This document shows, piece by piece, positions 23,480 to 32,807 of a stretch of 33,959 bases of DNA. The translations under genes were made by a program, and so were the position numbers. The number at the start of each line of letters is the position of its first letter. Position 1 is the stretch's first letter. Source of the stretch: Paracoccaceae bacterium. Lineage in GTDB: Bacteria > Pseudomonadota > Alphaproteobacteria > Rhodobacterales > Rhodobacteraceae. The DNA lies in contig JASBSV010000059.1 in assembly GCA_030148745.1 (NCBI GenBank), positions 1-33,959 on the forward strand, given 5' to 3'. The notes beneath the pieces are model-generated. The model was not told where the DNA came from and did not search any database. It saw only the letters and a list, made by a program, of their open reading frames with translations.

Positions 23480-24873
23480 CCGTTCAGTCGCTCTGGCAGG
23501 GCATTGGCCCAGGCGCTGATCGTGCCCGCGCCCAGACAGACCACGATATCGCCCGGGCGCGCCTGTTCGCGCACCAGTCGCTCAAGTTCGTCCAGATCGG
23601 TGACCGCGCGGGCATGACGATGCCCGTGACGTATCAGACCGGCGACCAGATCATCGCGGCTGGCCCCGGCGATCGGATCTTCTCCGGCGCCGTAAACTTC
23701 GGCTATGCCGACGACATCGGCATCGTTGAAACAGGCGCAGAAATCATCGAAAAGCGATGACAGGCGGGTAAAGCGGTGCGGCTGATGCACGGCGATCACC
23801 CGCCCTTCGCTGGCCTGACGGGCCGCCTTTAGAACGGCGGCGATTTCGACCGGGTGGTGGCCGTAATCGTCGATAATCGTCACACCGTCCACTTCGCCGA
23901 CCTTGGTGAACCGGCGGTTCACCCCGCCAAAGCTGGCCAGAGCGGCGCGGATCTCATCACGTTTCATGCCCAGATGGCGGGCCACGGCGACAGCGGCCAA
24001 AGCGTTCGAGACGTTGTGATCGCCCGGCATCGGCAGCGTGCATCCTTCGATCCGGCTGCCATCCTGATTAAACTCGATATCAAAATGCGCAACGCCGCCG
24101 CGATAGGTCAGGTTCGCGGCCCGCACATCGGCCTGCGCATTGAACCCGAAGGTCACGACACGGCGGTCGGTGATACGCCCCATCAGCGCCTGAACCTCGG
24201 CATGATCGGTACAAAGAACCGCCAGCCCGTAAAACGGGATGTTTGAGACGAAATCGGTAAACCCCTTGCGCAGGTTTTCGAAATCGCCCCAATGCTCCAT
24301 ATGCTCGGGGTCGATGTTGGTCACGACCGCGACAGTGGCGGGAAGCCGGTTGAAGGTGCCGTCGCTTTCGTCGGCCTCGACCACCATCCATTCGCCCTGC
24401 CCCATGCGGGCGTTCGAGCCATAGGCATGGATGATGCCGCCGTTGATCACGGTAGGATCGATCCCGCCCTTGACCAGAAGTTCCGCCACAAGCGTGGTGG
24501 TGGTTGTCTTACCGTGGGTTCCGGCCACCGCGACATTGGATTTCATGCGCATCAGTTCGGCCAGCATTTCGGCGCGGCGCACCACCGGCAGGCCCGCAGC
24601 GCGGGCGGCGTCCAGTTCGGGGTTTCCCGGTTTGATCGCAGAGGAAATCACCACCACCTGCGCATCCTCAAGGTTCTCAGGACTTTGGCCCACAAAAATC
24701 CGCGCGCCCAATTCGCCAAGCCGGTCGGTGATCTTTGATGATTTGAGGTCCGATCCCTGAACCTGATAGCCCTGATTGAGCAGAACCTCGGCAATGCCCG
24801 ACATCCCGATCCCGCCGATGCCGACAAAGTGGATCGGACCCATTTCGGTGGGAAGTTTCGTTGCAGCGTTCAT
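23476..24873 (-). CDS. murC: UDP-N-acetylmuramate--L-alanine ligase
   Basis: MurC adds L-alanine, the first residue of the stem peptide, to UDP-MurNAc in the cytoplasm. The protein is 465 residues. It has the N-terminal Rossmann motif [17 protein letters not shown] (15-31), the ATP loop GTHGKTTTT (118-126), [14 protein letters not shown], and [12 protein letters not shown], the Mur ligase magnesium/substrate region. The C-terminal domain begins near [10 protein letters not shown], followed by [15 protein letters not shown]. The start at 24873 overlaps the murG stop (ATGA) and the end overlaps a DUF2484 gene (ATGA), so this is a continuous coupled chain. Confidence 0.97.
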   Translation of the reverse strand: MNAATKLPTEMGPIHFVGIGGIGMSGIAEVLLNQGYQVQGSDLKSSKITDRLGELGARIFVGQSPENLEDAQVVVISSAIKPGNPELDAARAAGLPVVRRAEMLAELMRMKSNVAVAGTHGKTTTTTLVAELLVKGGIDPTVINGGIIHAYGSNARMGQGEWMVVEADESDGTFNRLPATVAVVTNIDPEHMEHWGDFENLRKGFTDFVSNIPFYGLAVLCTDHAEVQALMGRITDRRVVTFGFNAQADVRAANLTYRGGVAHFDIEFNQDGSRIEGCTLPMPGDHNVSNALAAVAVARHLGMKRDEIRAALASFGGVNRRFTKVGEVDGVTIIDDYGHHPVEIAAVLKAARQASEGRVIAVHQPHRFTRLSSLFDDFCACFNDADVVGIAEVYGAGEDPIAGASRDDLVAGLIRHGHRHARAVTDLDELERLVREQARPGDIVVCLGAGTISAWANALPERLNG

Positions 24874-25967
24874 TCTTTGCGCTCCGCCTCTGCCAAAGCT
24901 TCGACCATTTCGACCAGCCGCTCCGTCGCATCCGGGCGCGCCTGGGTCAAGGCCGCATGAGCCATGGCCACCGCCGCCTGAGGGTTTTGCAGCACCGAAG
25001 CGATCTGTTCGCTCAGCGTCGCCGGATCGAGCCGTTTTTCAGGGATCAGGATCGCCGCATCCGCCTCGACCAGCCCGCGGGCATTGGCCGTTTGCTCATC
25101 GCGGATCGCAGCGGCCAGCGGCACCAGAATAGAAGGCCGCCCGATGACCGAGATATCGGCCACCGACGAGGCGCCGGCGCGGCTGATGACCAGCTGCGCC
25201 TCGCTCAGGCGGCGCGGAACGTCCTGAAAGAAGGCCGCGACCTCGGCAGGAATGCCAGCACTGTCATAGACTCGTTTGACCACGCCGGTGTCCTCGGGGC
25301 GGGCCTGATGGGCAACGCGCAGATTGCGGCGCAGGGCATCGGGCAGCTGCGCGATCGCCTGTGGCACCACCTGCGACAGAATACGGGCACCCTGACTGCC
25401 GCCCATCACCACGATCGACATCGGATAATCGCCCGGCGCGATATAGGGCGCGCCGGCCCGTTCGATCACCGCCGCGCGCACCGGATTGCCGGTCGGCGTG
25501 CCTTCGACCCCTTCGGGCAAGGCTGTGGGCCAGGTGCCGCAGGCCACGGCATCGACGCGTTTGGCAAAAAGCTGATTGACCCGCCCCAGAACACCGTTTT
25601 GTTCATGGATCATTCGTGGGCGGCGCAGGATCCAAGCCGCGGTGATGGCAGGAAAACTGGGATAGCCGCCAAAGCCCACGACCACATCGGGACGCGCGCG
25701 CCACATCGCGAAAGTGCCTGTTATCACGCCGGCGGCAAGGCGCAGGGGCGCCAGAATGCGCGCCAGCCTGCCGCCTTGGGCAAAACTGGCCGATGACAGG
25801 GTCTCAATCTCGACCGAATGGGGAAATCCGCCGGTATAGCGGGCGCCGCGCAGATCGGTCGAAAGCTTGACGCGCCAGCCTTTTCTGAGCATCGCCTCGG
25901 CCAGTGCCTGAGCGGGGAACATATGCCCGCCGGTGCCGCCGGCGGCGATTATCAGAAGCGGCGCCAT
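24870..25967 (-). CDS. murG: Undecaprenyl-PP-MurNAc-pentapeptide GlcNAc transferase MurG
   Basis: MurG is the peripheral inner membrane GT-B glycosyltransferase that converts lipid I to lipid II. The protein is 365 residues. The glycine-rich loop [16 protein letters not shown] (8-23) binds lipid substrate. Further signatures are [45 protein letters not shown], and the UDP-binding [20 protein letters not shown]. The ATG at 25967 shares its A with the ftsW stop (TGATG). A GTG one codon earlier is in frame but less likely. The stop overlaps murC as ATGA. Confidence 0.97.
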   Translation of the reverse strand: MAPLLIIAAGGTGGHMFPAQALAEAMLRKGWRVKLSTDLRGARYTGGFPHSVEIETLSSASFAQGGRLARILAPLRLAAGVITGTFAMWRARPDVVVGFGGYPSFPAITAAWILRRPRMIHEQNGVLGRVNQLFAKRVDAVACGTWPTALPEGVEGTPTGNPVRAAVIERAGAPYIAPGDYPMSIVVMGGSQGARILSQVVPQAIAQLPDALRRNLRVAHQARPEDTGVVKRVYDSAGIPAEVAAFFQDVPRRLSEAQLVISRAGASSVADISVIGRPSILVPLAAAIRDEQTANARGLVEADAAILIPEKRLDPATLSEQIASVLQNPQAAVAMAHAALTQARPDATERLVEMVEALAEAERKE

Positions 25968-27133
25968 CACCAGCGGCCTTTGCGAAGGATATCACCGATC
26001 TCGCCCTGCGGACGCGTGCGCGTCAGCGCCAGAAGCATCCCCACGGCGATGCCCCCGGCGATCAGCGAGGAGCCGCCATAGCTGACAAAAGGCAGCGTCA
26101 TCCCCTTGGCCGGCAACAGGCGCACCGCAACCCCCATGTTGATCATCGCCTGCACCCCGAACACCGACACCAGCCCGGTTCCGGCAAGGCGGATGAACGG
26201 ATCGCGCTCGCGCATCAGGCGCATTAGCGAACGCACGGTGATCAGCATGTAAAGCGCGATGATCAGCAGGACCAGAAACAGCCCGTATTCTTCGGCGGCA
26301 ACGGCGATGATGAAATCGGTATGGGCATCGGGCAGCGACCATTTGACCTGTCCCTCACCCACGCCGACGCCGAAAAAGCCGCCTTCGCGAATGGCATTTG
26401 CGGCATAGCCCAGCTGCGTCGTCGGATCGACATCGGGACTGAGAAAGCCATCGATCCGGCGGGCGAAATGCTCGGAATTGGAATAGGCGACACTGCCTGC
26501 GAAAAAGGCGAGCCCGGCCATGCCGAGAAGAAGGATCAGCGGCGCGCCGGCCACGAAATAGATAACCCCCCAGCTGAAAAGAACCAGACTGGCCTGACCG
26601 AAATCGGGCTGCATCACCAGAAAGCCCACGATCGTCAGCATCAGAACAAACGACAGGGTTCTGCCCGGCGGGCCGTTGATCTCGTGACTGGCGGCCATCA
26701 GCCATGCGGTGATCACCACAAAGCCGGGTTTGAGAAATTCGGCCGGCTGGACGCTGGCAAAGCCCAGCGAATACCAGCGCACCGCGCCCTTGCCGTAATC
26801 GGTGCCAAAGACAGGCAGCAGCACCAGCGCCGCAAAGGCCGCGAAAAACCCAAGTACCGCAAGCCGCCGCACCATGGCCGGTGACATCATCGAGGTGATG
26901 AACATCGCGATCAGCGCCATCATCCCGAAGATCGCCTGCCGCGAGACATAATAAAACGGATCAAGCCCGTTTCTGGAGGCCAGCGGCGGCGATGAGGCAA
27001 GCCCCAGAAGAAGCCCGATACCAAAAAGGATCAGGATCGAGGACATGGTCCATTTGTCGATCGTCCGCCACCAGCGGGGTAAGACCGGATCAGCAGCCCG
27101 CGCCGGGACTGTTCCATATACCATTTCTGTCAT
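25967..27133 (-). CDS. ftsW: Septal peptidoglycan glycosyltransferase FtsW (SEDS family)
   Basis: FtsW polymerises lipid II into septal glycan strands together with FtsI. The 388-residue protein has about ten membrane helices. SEDS landmarks include [18 protein letters not shown] near the N-terminus, [40 protein letters not shown], and the C-terminal [20 protein letters not shown]. The region [20 protein letters not shown] holds the conserved acidic extracytoplasmic segment. The start at 27133 is the longest in-frame ATG; an ATG three codons later is possible, and both have weak ribosome sites. A 227-base gap separates it from murD, so it may have its own promoter. Confidence 0.95.
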   Translation of the reverse strand: MTEMVYGTVPARAADPVLPRWWRTIDKWTMSSILILFGIGLLLGLASSPPLASRNGLDPFYYVSRQAIFGMMALIAMFITSMMSPAMVRRLAVLGFFAAFAALVLLPVFGTDYGKGAVRWYSLGFASVQPAEFLKPGFVVITAWLMAASHEINGPPGRTLSFVLMLTIVGFLVMQPDFGQASLVLFSWGVIYFVAGAPLILLLGMAGLAFFAGSVAYSNSEHFARRIDGFLSPDVDPTTQLGYAANAIREGGFFGVGVGEGQVKWSLPDAHTDFIIAVAAEEYGLFLVLLIIALYMLITVRSLMRLMRERDPFIRLAGTGLVSVFGVQAMINMGVAVRLLPAKGMTLPFVSYGGSSLIAGGIAVGMLLALTRTRPQGEIGDILRKGRW

Positions 27134-27360
27134 GGGATACCGCCATCACTGCCTCTGTTGTGCCCGTTTGCCGGGTCTGAGAAGAATCTTAGCCAAAAAA
27201 CAGCGCCCGCACCAGCCTTTATCCCCTGGCCGGCGGGGCGTTGCCGGAAACTTGACCGCGCGCGGCTGACCTTGCGTCACCATGGTGGCGGTTTTCGCCC
27301 TAATGCGGTGTTTTCAGCGCTTTGGGGCGCGGAGCATGAGTATTTCAGCAAAGAAGAAAA
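27134..27360 (-). other. Gap between murD and ftsW
   Basis: A 227-base break in an otherwise overlapping gene chain. I see no convincing gene, terminator or -35/-10 pair. Visible features are a perfect 10-base palindrome CACCATGGTG (about 27279-27288), a TTTTTT-GGC-TAAGAT stretch near 27188-27202 on the minus strand that could contain a -10 box, and an AT-rich end next to the murD stop. Confidence 0.4.
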
Positions 27361-28767
27361 TCAGTCGGCGCCAAGGTATTTCTGCGCCTCGGCGATGAAA
27401 TCCTCGCCGCGTTTTTCGAAATTGTCATATTGGTCGAAACTGGCGGCAGCCGGGGCGAGCAGGATCGTCTCGCCCGGGGCGGCATCGGCAGCGGCGGCGG
27501 CGACGGCGGCGGCCATGGTGGTGCAGACCTGTGTCGGGGCGGCATCGCCAAGCTGGCGGGCGAAAGCTTCGGCTTCGCGGCCGATGACATAGGCTTTGGC
27601 GACGGCACCGAGATGGGGGATCAGCGCCGCGAGCCCGCCGTCTTTTTCGAGCCCGCCGGCGATCCAGCGGATCCGCGGGAAGGCCTGCAGCGCCTTGGCG
27701 GCACTATCGACATTGGTGGCTTTGGAATCATTGACGAAGCGGACGCCGTTTTTCTCGCCGATCATCTGGCTTCGGTGTGGCAGACCCTGAAAGCTGGCCA
27801 GTGCCGCGCCTATTTCCGCCGGGCCCAGACCAAGGCTGCGCGCGGCGGCATAGGCGGCGCAGGCGTTCTGGTGGTTATGAGCGCCCGGCAGACCGGTGAT
27901 CGCGCGCAGATCGATCGATCCTACCTGACGGGATTTGCGGTATTCAGACAAAAAGCCCTTGCGGGCGAAGACCGACCATCCCGGCCCAGAGAGCTTTCCC
28001 GTCACGGAGACGCGGATGACGCGGTCGTCGGCGGCCGCTTCGCTGAGCTGGCCGGCAAGAAAGCGGCCCTCGGCCTCATCAACGCCAATGATCGCGCGGT
28101 CGGGGCCGCCTTCGGCAAAAAGACGCCGCTTGGCCGCGAAATATCCGCCAAGCCCGCCGTGGCGGTCGAGATGATCGGGTGAGAGATTGGTGAAAACCGC
28201 GATATCGGGGGTCAGCGCACGGGCCAGTTCGGTCTGATAGGAGCTAAGTTCGAGCACCACGACCTCACCGTCGCGGGGCGGTGCGATATCCAGAACACCG
28301 CGGCCGATATTGCCTGCCAGCTGGGCCGGGCGGCCGGTGCTTTCAAGGATGTGGTGGATCAGCGCCGAGGTGGTCGATTTGCCGTTCGATCCGGTCACGG
28401 CGACGACGCGCGGCGCGGTCATGAACCCGTCCCAGTCGTCGGTCGCGAAGGAGCGGAAGAAAAGCCCAATGTCGTTGTCGACAGGGCAACCGGCGCGGCA
28501 GGCTGCATCGATGACCGGATGCGGCGCAGGGTAGAGATGCGCGATCCCCGGCGAGACGATCAGCGCGGCAATCTCTGACCAGTCGGCCTTTGTCAGATCG
28601 ACCGGACCAAAGCCTTCGGCGGCGGCGCGGGCGCGGGCATCGGCGCTGTCGTCCCAGAGGCAGGGGTTGGCGCCGCCGGCGACAAGTGCACGGGCGGTCG
28701 ACAGCCCGCTGCGTCCAAGCCCCAGAACCGCGACCCTGGCCCCCTGATATCCGCGCACAGCGATCAT
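27361..28767 (-). CDS. murD: UDP-N-acetylmuramoyl-L-alanine--D-glutamate ligase
   Basis: MurD adds D-glutamate to UDP-MurNAc-L-Ala. The protein is 468 residues. It has the N-terminal dinucleotide-like fold [17 protein letters not shown] (12-28), the ATP loop GSNGKST (126-132), [11 protein letters not shown], and [20 protein letters not shown], where the lysine is expected to be carbamylated. The C-terminal domain has [17 protein letters not shown], and [20 protein letters not shown] is diagnostic of MurD. The ATG at 28767 is 11 bases after the mraY stop and follows AGGGGCAGG; a longer frame into mraY is a shadow. It is the last gene before the ftsW gap. Confidence 0.97.
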   Translation of the reverse strand: MIAVRGYQGARVAVLGLGRSGLSTARALVAGGANPCLWDDSADARARAAAEGFGPVDLTKADWSEIAALIVSPGIAHLYPAPHPVIDAACRAGCPVDNDIGLFFRSFATDDWDGFMTAPRVVAVTGSNGKSTTSALIHHILESTGRPAQLAGNIGRGVLDIAPPRDGEVVVLELSSYQTELARALTPDIAVFTNLSPDHLDRHGGLGGYFAAKRRLFAEGGPDRAIIGVDEAEGRFLAGQLSEAAADDRVIRVSVTGKLSGPGWSVFARKGFLSEYRKSRQVGSIDLRAITGLPGAHNHQNACAAYAAARSLGLGPAEIGAALASFQGLPHRSQMIGEKNGVRFVNDSKATNVDSAAKALQAFPRIRWIAGGLEKDGGLAALIPHLGAVAKAYVIGREAEAFARQLGDAAPTQVCTTMAAAVAAAAADAAPGETILLAPAAASFDQYDNFEKRGEDFIAEAQKYLGAD

Positions 28768-28778
28768 ATCGCCTGCCC

Positions 28779-29864
28779 CTAGCGAACCTTCAGCGTGGCA
28801 AGCCCGATCAGCGCCAGGATAAGCGAGATGATCCAGAAACGGATGACGATCTGGCTTTCTGCCCAGCCGCGCTTTTCGAAATGGTGGTGGATCGGCGCCA
28901 TCAGGAACACCCGCTTGCCGGTGCGTTTGAAATAGAGGACCTGTATGATGACGCTGAGCGCCTCGAGAACAAAGAGGCCGCCGACGATGGCCAGCACGAT
29001 CTCGTGCTTGGTGGCGACCGCGATCGCCCCCAGCGCCCCGCCAAGTGCCAGCGATCCCGTATCGCCCATGAAAACCGCAGCCGGAGGCGCATTGTACCAA
29101 AGAAAACCAAGGCCGCCGCCGATCAGGCCGGCAGCGATGATCAACAGCTCGCCCGTGCCGGGCACATAATGCACCTCGAGATACTCGGTGAAATCGACGC
29201 GCCCGACGGCATAGGCGATCACCCCCAGCGTGGCGGCGGCGATCATCACCGGCATGATGGCAAGACCGTCAAGCCCGTCTGTCAGGTTCACCGCATTGGC
29301 CGCGCCGACGATCACAAGCATGGTGAAAGGGACATAAAGGATGCCCAGATTTATCAGCGTGTCCTTCAAAAAAGGCAGCGCCAACTGGTCGGCCAGCGCG
29401 GGCGGGTGGAACATGGCGGCCCAGACACCGGCGATGCCGGCCACAACCAGGCCAAGCGCCATGCGCACACGGCCCGGAACGCCCTTGGAATTGCCCTTGG
29501 CGACCTTGAGGTAATCATCGGCAAAACCGATCAGGCCGAAGCTGATCGTCACAAAGAGCACCATCAGCACATAGGGGTTATCGATCCGCGCCCAGAAAAT
29601 GGTCGAGAAAAACAGCGCACCCAATATCAGCACCCCGCCCATAGTCGGGGTTCCGGCCTTGGTGATCAGATGCTCCTGCGGGCCGTCCTCGCGGATCGGC
29701 TGGCCGTTTTGCTGTTTGCGCCTGAGCAGGTTGATCAGCGGGCGGCCAAAGATGAACCCGAACACAAGCGCCGTAAAAAAAGCACCGCCCGCGCGGACGG
29801 TGATATAGCGAAACAGATTGAATCCGTCGACGCCATGGGAAAAATCAGCCAGCCAATACAGCAT
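28779..29864 (-). CDS. mraY: Phospho-N-acetylmuramoyl-pentapeptide transferase MraY
   Basis: MraY is the inner membrane enzyme that moves phospho-MurNAc-pentapeptide onto undecaprenyl phosphate, making lipid I. The protein is 361 residues with about ten membrane helices. Conserved cytoplasmic motifs are [20 protein letters not shown] (61-80), the aspartate pair D116-D117 in [43 protein letters not shown] with the catalytic magnesium-binding Asp, and [14 protein letters not shown]. The start abuts the murF stop with no spacer, so translation is probably coupled. Confidence 0.98.
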   Translation of the reverse strand: MLYWLADFSHGVDGFNLFRYITVRAGGAFFTALVFGFIFGRPLINLLRRKQQNGQPIREDGPQEHLITKAGTPTMGGVLILGALFFSTIFWARIDNPYVLMVLFVTISFGLIGFADDYLKVAKGNSKGVPGRVRMALGLVVAGIAGVWAAMFHPPALADQLALPFLKDTLINLGILYVPFTMLVIVGAANAVNLTDGLDGLAIMPVMIAAATLGVIAYAVGRVDFTEYLEVHYVPGTGELLIIAAGLIGGGLGFLWYNAPPAAVFMGDTGSLALGGALGAIAVATKHEIVLAIVGGLFVLEALSVIIQVLYFKRTGKRVFLMAPIHHHFEKRGWAESQIVIRFWIISLILALIGLATLKVR

Positions 29865-31307
29865 CTATCCGGTCCTCTCGCGCTCATCCGGCAGCGGATG
29901 CCCCAGTTTGCGTATCGCGTCAACCACCACAGACACGCGCGAGCCAAGCGAGCCTTTTACCATGACAACATCGCCGGCATCGACCAGCGCATGAGCGCGG
30001 GCCGCCATCGCCGGGGCGGTTTCGGTCCATTCGCCGCGCTGTCCGGCGGGCAGCACATCGTAAAGCGCACGCATCAAGGGCCCGACGCAATGGATGACAT
30101 CGATATGTGCCAGCGGGGCAAGCTTGGAGAGGTCCGCATGAAGCGCCTTTTCCTCAGGGCCCAGCTCAAGCATATCGCCCAATATGGCAATCCGCCGGCC
30201 GCGCGAGATTCTGCCGACGCCATGGCTGGGCGCGGCGGCCTCAAGCACCTCGAGCGCGGCGGCCATCGAGGTTGGGTTGGCATTATAGGCATCATCGATC
30301 AGCTCGAGCGTCAGATCCTCGACCGGGTCCAGCACCAGAACCTGACGCGTTCCGCGCCCTGCCGGGGGCACCCAGCGGTAAATATCGACCGCGGCAATCG
30401 ACAGGTCCAGATCAAGCGCTGCGACCACCGCCAGCACACAGATCGCATTAAGCGCGAAATGCCGCCCCGGCACCGAGAGCTTGAACAGATGCGCAACCCC
30501 GTCAAGATCGGCCCTGATCACGGTGGTGCTGGCGCTGAGCGTTACATGGCTCAGCCGGTAGCGCGCCGCCTCGCTCTGTCCGAAGGTTATCGGCACGCTG
30601 CCGGCCTCTACCGCCGCGGCGATCAAAATCGGCGAGGTTTCGAGATCGGCGTTCACGATGGCCGCGCCGCCCTTGCGCAGCCCTTCAAAGATCGAGGCTT
30701 TTTCGCGGGCGATCCCCTCGATCCCGTCGAAAGCGTGCAGATGTGCCGGAGCGACCGTGGTGATCAGCCCAAGATCAAGATCGGCAAGACGGGCCAGTGG
30801 CGCGATCTCGCCGGGGTGGTTCATCCCGATCTCGATCAGGGCAAAATCGACATCCGCAGGCATCCGCGCCAGCGTCAGGGGGACCCCCCAGTGATTGTTG
30901 AAACTCTTTTCGGCGGCATGAACCCTGCCCTGCCCGCCCAGAACCACGCGCAGCATTTCCTTGGTCGAGGTCTTGCCGACCGATCCGGTGATACCGATCA
31001 CGCGGGCGCTGCTGCGCGCCCGCGCGGCCCGCGCCAGATCGCAAAGCGCCTCAAGCACATCGGGCACAATCAGAAGCGGCGCATCGTCGGGCAGGTTTTC
31101 GGGGACCCGGCTGACCAGAGCGGCGGCGGCGCCTTTTTCAAAGGCCTGCGCCGCGAAATCATGCCCGTCACGCTGATCCTTAAGGGCAATGAACAAAGCG
31201 CCGGGTTCGATCGAGCGTGTGTCGATCGACAGGCTTTCGGCGCTCCAGTTGCCGCGCAGTTGGCCGCCGGTTGCGGCGGCGGCTTCGGCTGAGGTCCAGA
31301 GCGCCAT
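29865..31307 (-). CDS. murF: UDP-MurNAc-tripeptide--D-alanyl-D-alanine ligase
   Basis: MurF adds the D-Ala-D-Ala made by Ddl to complete the cytoplasmic pentapeptide precursor. The protein is 480 residues. The N-terminal substrate domain has LSIDTRSIEPGALFIALK (26-43), the ATP loop is GSVGKTST (108-115), and AEKSFNNHWGVPLTL and IEIGMNHPGEI are MurF-type motifs. The C-terminal domain contains IDDAYNANPTSMAAAL, ILGDMLELG, and VMVKGSLGSRV. The ATG shares its A with the murE stop (TAATG), and its stop abuts mraY. Confidence 0.97.
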   Translation of the reverse strand: MALWTSAEAAAATGGQLRGNWSAESLSIDTRSIEPGALFIALKDQRDGHDFAAQAFEKGAAAALVSRVPENLPDDAPLLIVPDVLEALCDLARAARARSSARVIGITGSVGKTSTKEMLRVVLGGQGRVHAAEKSFNNHWGVPLTLARMPADVDFALIEIGMNHPGEIAPLARLADLDLGLITTVAPAHLHAFDGIEGIAREKASIFEGLRKGGAAIVNADLETSPILIAAAVEAGSVPITFGQSEAARYRLSHVTLSASTTVIRADLDGVAHLFKLSVPGRHFALNAICVLAVVAALDLDLSIAAVDIYRWVPPAGRGTRQVLVLDPVEDLTLELIDDAYNANPTSMAAALEVLEAAAPSHGVGRISRGRRIAILGDMLELGPEEKALHADLSKLAPLAHIDVIHCVGPLMRALYDVLPAGQRGEWTETAPAMAARAHALVDAGDVVMVKGSLGSRVSVVVDAIRKLGHPLPDERERTG

Positions 31308-32794
31308 TATATCTTTCCGTCCAATGCGGCCACGGCAATGCCGGCCTGTTCGGCGTCATCGAAGGGAAAGACATCATCGCCGATGATCTGGCCCGTCTCA
31401 TGCCCCTTGCCGGCGATCAAAAGCGCATCACCGGGGCCCAGCGCATCAACCCCGCGCAAGATCGCCTCGGCCCGGTCGGCCACTTCGGTGGCATCCGGGC
31501 AGCCCCGCATCACCGCCGCGCGGATCGCCTCGGGCGCTTCGCTGCGCGGGTTGTCGTCTGTCACGATCACCTGATCGGCATATTGCGCCGCCGCCTGCCC
31601 CATCAGGACCCGCTTGCCGGGGTCGCGGTCGCCGCCCGCCCCCAGAACGATGACGATCCGTCCCATGACATGCGGGCGCAGCTGGCGCAGCGCGGTGGCC
31701 ACCGCATCGGGAGTATGCGCAAAATCGACAAATACGTTCGAGTTGTTGTCGCGGACCGCGACCTTTTGCATGCGCCCGCGCACCGTGACCAGTTCGGGCA
31801 GCGTGGCAAAAACCTCGTCCGGATCGGCGCCACAGCCGATCACCAGCCCGGCGGCGGCCAGAACATTCTCGGCCTGAAAGGCGCCCATCAGATCCAGCCG
31901 CAGCAGATGCGCGTTGGCGCCTGATGAAAACTGCACTTCCTGTCCGGTGGCATCAAAGCGCTGGCGATGGATGCGAAGCTGCGCGGCACTGGCGCGACCG
32001 ACAGTGACAACCGCCTGACCGCGCCGCTCTGCAATCTCGACCATCTGCTGGCCGCGCGCGTCGTCGATATTGATCACCGCAACGCCATCCTCGCCCAGAA
32101 CCCGGTCGAAAAGCCCTGCCTTGGCGGCAAAATAATCCTCGAACGAGCTGTGGTAATCCAGATGGTCCTGACTGAAATTGGTGAATGCCGCCGCTGCCAG
32201 TTCGACGCCGTCCAGACGCCTCTGGGCCAGACCGTGCGAGGAGGCCTCCATCGCGGCATGGGTGATCCCGGCATCGGCTGCCGCCGCCAGCGCCCGGTGA
32301 AGCGTGATTGGCTCGGGCGTGGTGGCGCCCAAAGGCGCGCTCAGCGCCCCTTCGATACCGGTGGTGCCCAGATTGATCGCCTCTTTGCCCAGCAAGGTCC
32401 AGATCTGGCGGGTAAAACTGGCGACAGAGGTCTTGCCATTGGTGCCGGTGACCGCTGCCATAACCTGAGGCTGACGGCCAAACCAAAGCGCCGCGGCAAA
32501 GGCCAGCGCCTGACGGGCGTCTTCGGTGACCACAAGGGCGATATCACTTCCTGCAAGCGCCTTTTGCGCCAGCGCCGCGCCGGATTTATCGGTCAGAACC
32601 GCGCTGGCCTGCATCCGCCGGGCATAGGGCACAAATTCGGCGCCGTGAACATTGACCCCCGGCAGTGCGGCGAAAAGATGGCCCGGTTTGATCTGGCGGC
32701 TGTCAACCGAAAGGCCGGTGACGCGCGCCTCGCGCCCGCCCTGAGCGGTCAGCCCAAGTGCTGCAAGTGACGATGTCCCGGCGCGGTCTGGCAT
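31307..32794 (-). CDS. murE: UDP-MurNAc-L-Ala-D-Glu--meso-diaminopimelate ligase
   Basis: MurE adds the third stem residue. The protein is 495 residues. It has the N-terminal LSVDSRQIKPGHLFAALPG (28-46), the ATP loop GTNGKTS (117-123), EASSHGLAQRRLDGV, and NFSQDHLDYHSSFEDYFAAK with the probable carbamylated K225. The motif DNPR at 414-417 selects meso-diaminopimelate rather than lysine, which fits a Gram-negative wall. The ATG at 32794 follows GGGGA with short spacing and lies 13 bases after ftsI. It is coupled to murF by TAATG. Confidence 0.97.
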   Translation of the reverse strand: MPDRAGTSSLAALGLTAQGGREARVTGLSVDSRQIKPGHLFAALPGVNVHGAEFVPYARRMQASAVLTDKSGAALAQKALAGSDIALVVTEDARQALAFAAALWFGRQPQVMAAVTGTNGKTSVASFTRQIWTLLGKEAINLGTTGIEGALSAPLGATTPEPITLHRALAAAADAGITHAAMEASSHGLAQRRLDGVELAAAAFTNFSQDHLDYHSSFEDYFAAKAGLFDRVLGEDGVAVINIDDARGQQMVEIAERRGQAVVTVGRASAAQLRIHRQRFDATGQEVQFSSGANAHLLRLDLMGAFQAENVLAAAGLVIGCGADPDEVFATLPELVTVRGRMQKVAVRDNNSNVFVDFAHTPDAVATALRQLRPHVMGRIVIVLGAGGDRDPGKRVLMGQAAAQYADQVIVTDDNPRSEAPEAIRAAVMRGCPDATEVADRAEAILRGVDALGPGDALLIAGKGHETGQIIGDDVFPFDDAEQAGIAVAALDGKI

Positions 32795-32807
32795 GATGTC
32801 CCCATGT

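Noticed and set aside
27279-27288. Perfect CACCATGGTG palindrome as an operator
   Set aside because: Ten bases without further dyad, not near a clear promoter or regulator gene; likely chance.
28590-31292. A 900-codon open frame on the plus strand opposite murF, mraY and part of murD
   Set aside because: It runs antisense to three well-supported genes, is rich in His, Arg, Gln and Asp as expected from reading GC-rich codons in reverse, and matches no recognisable family.
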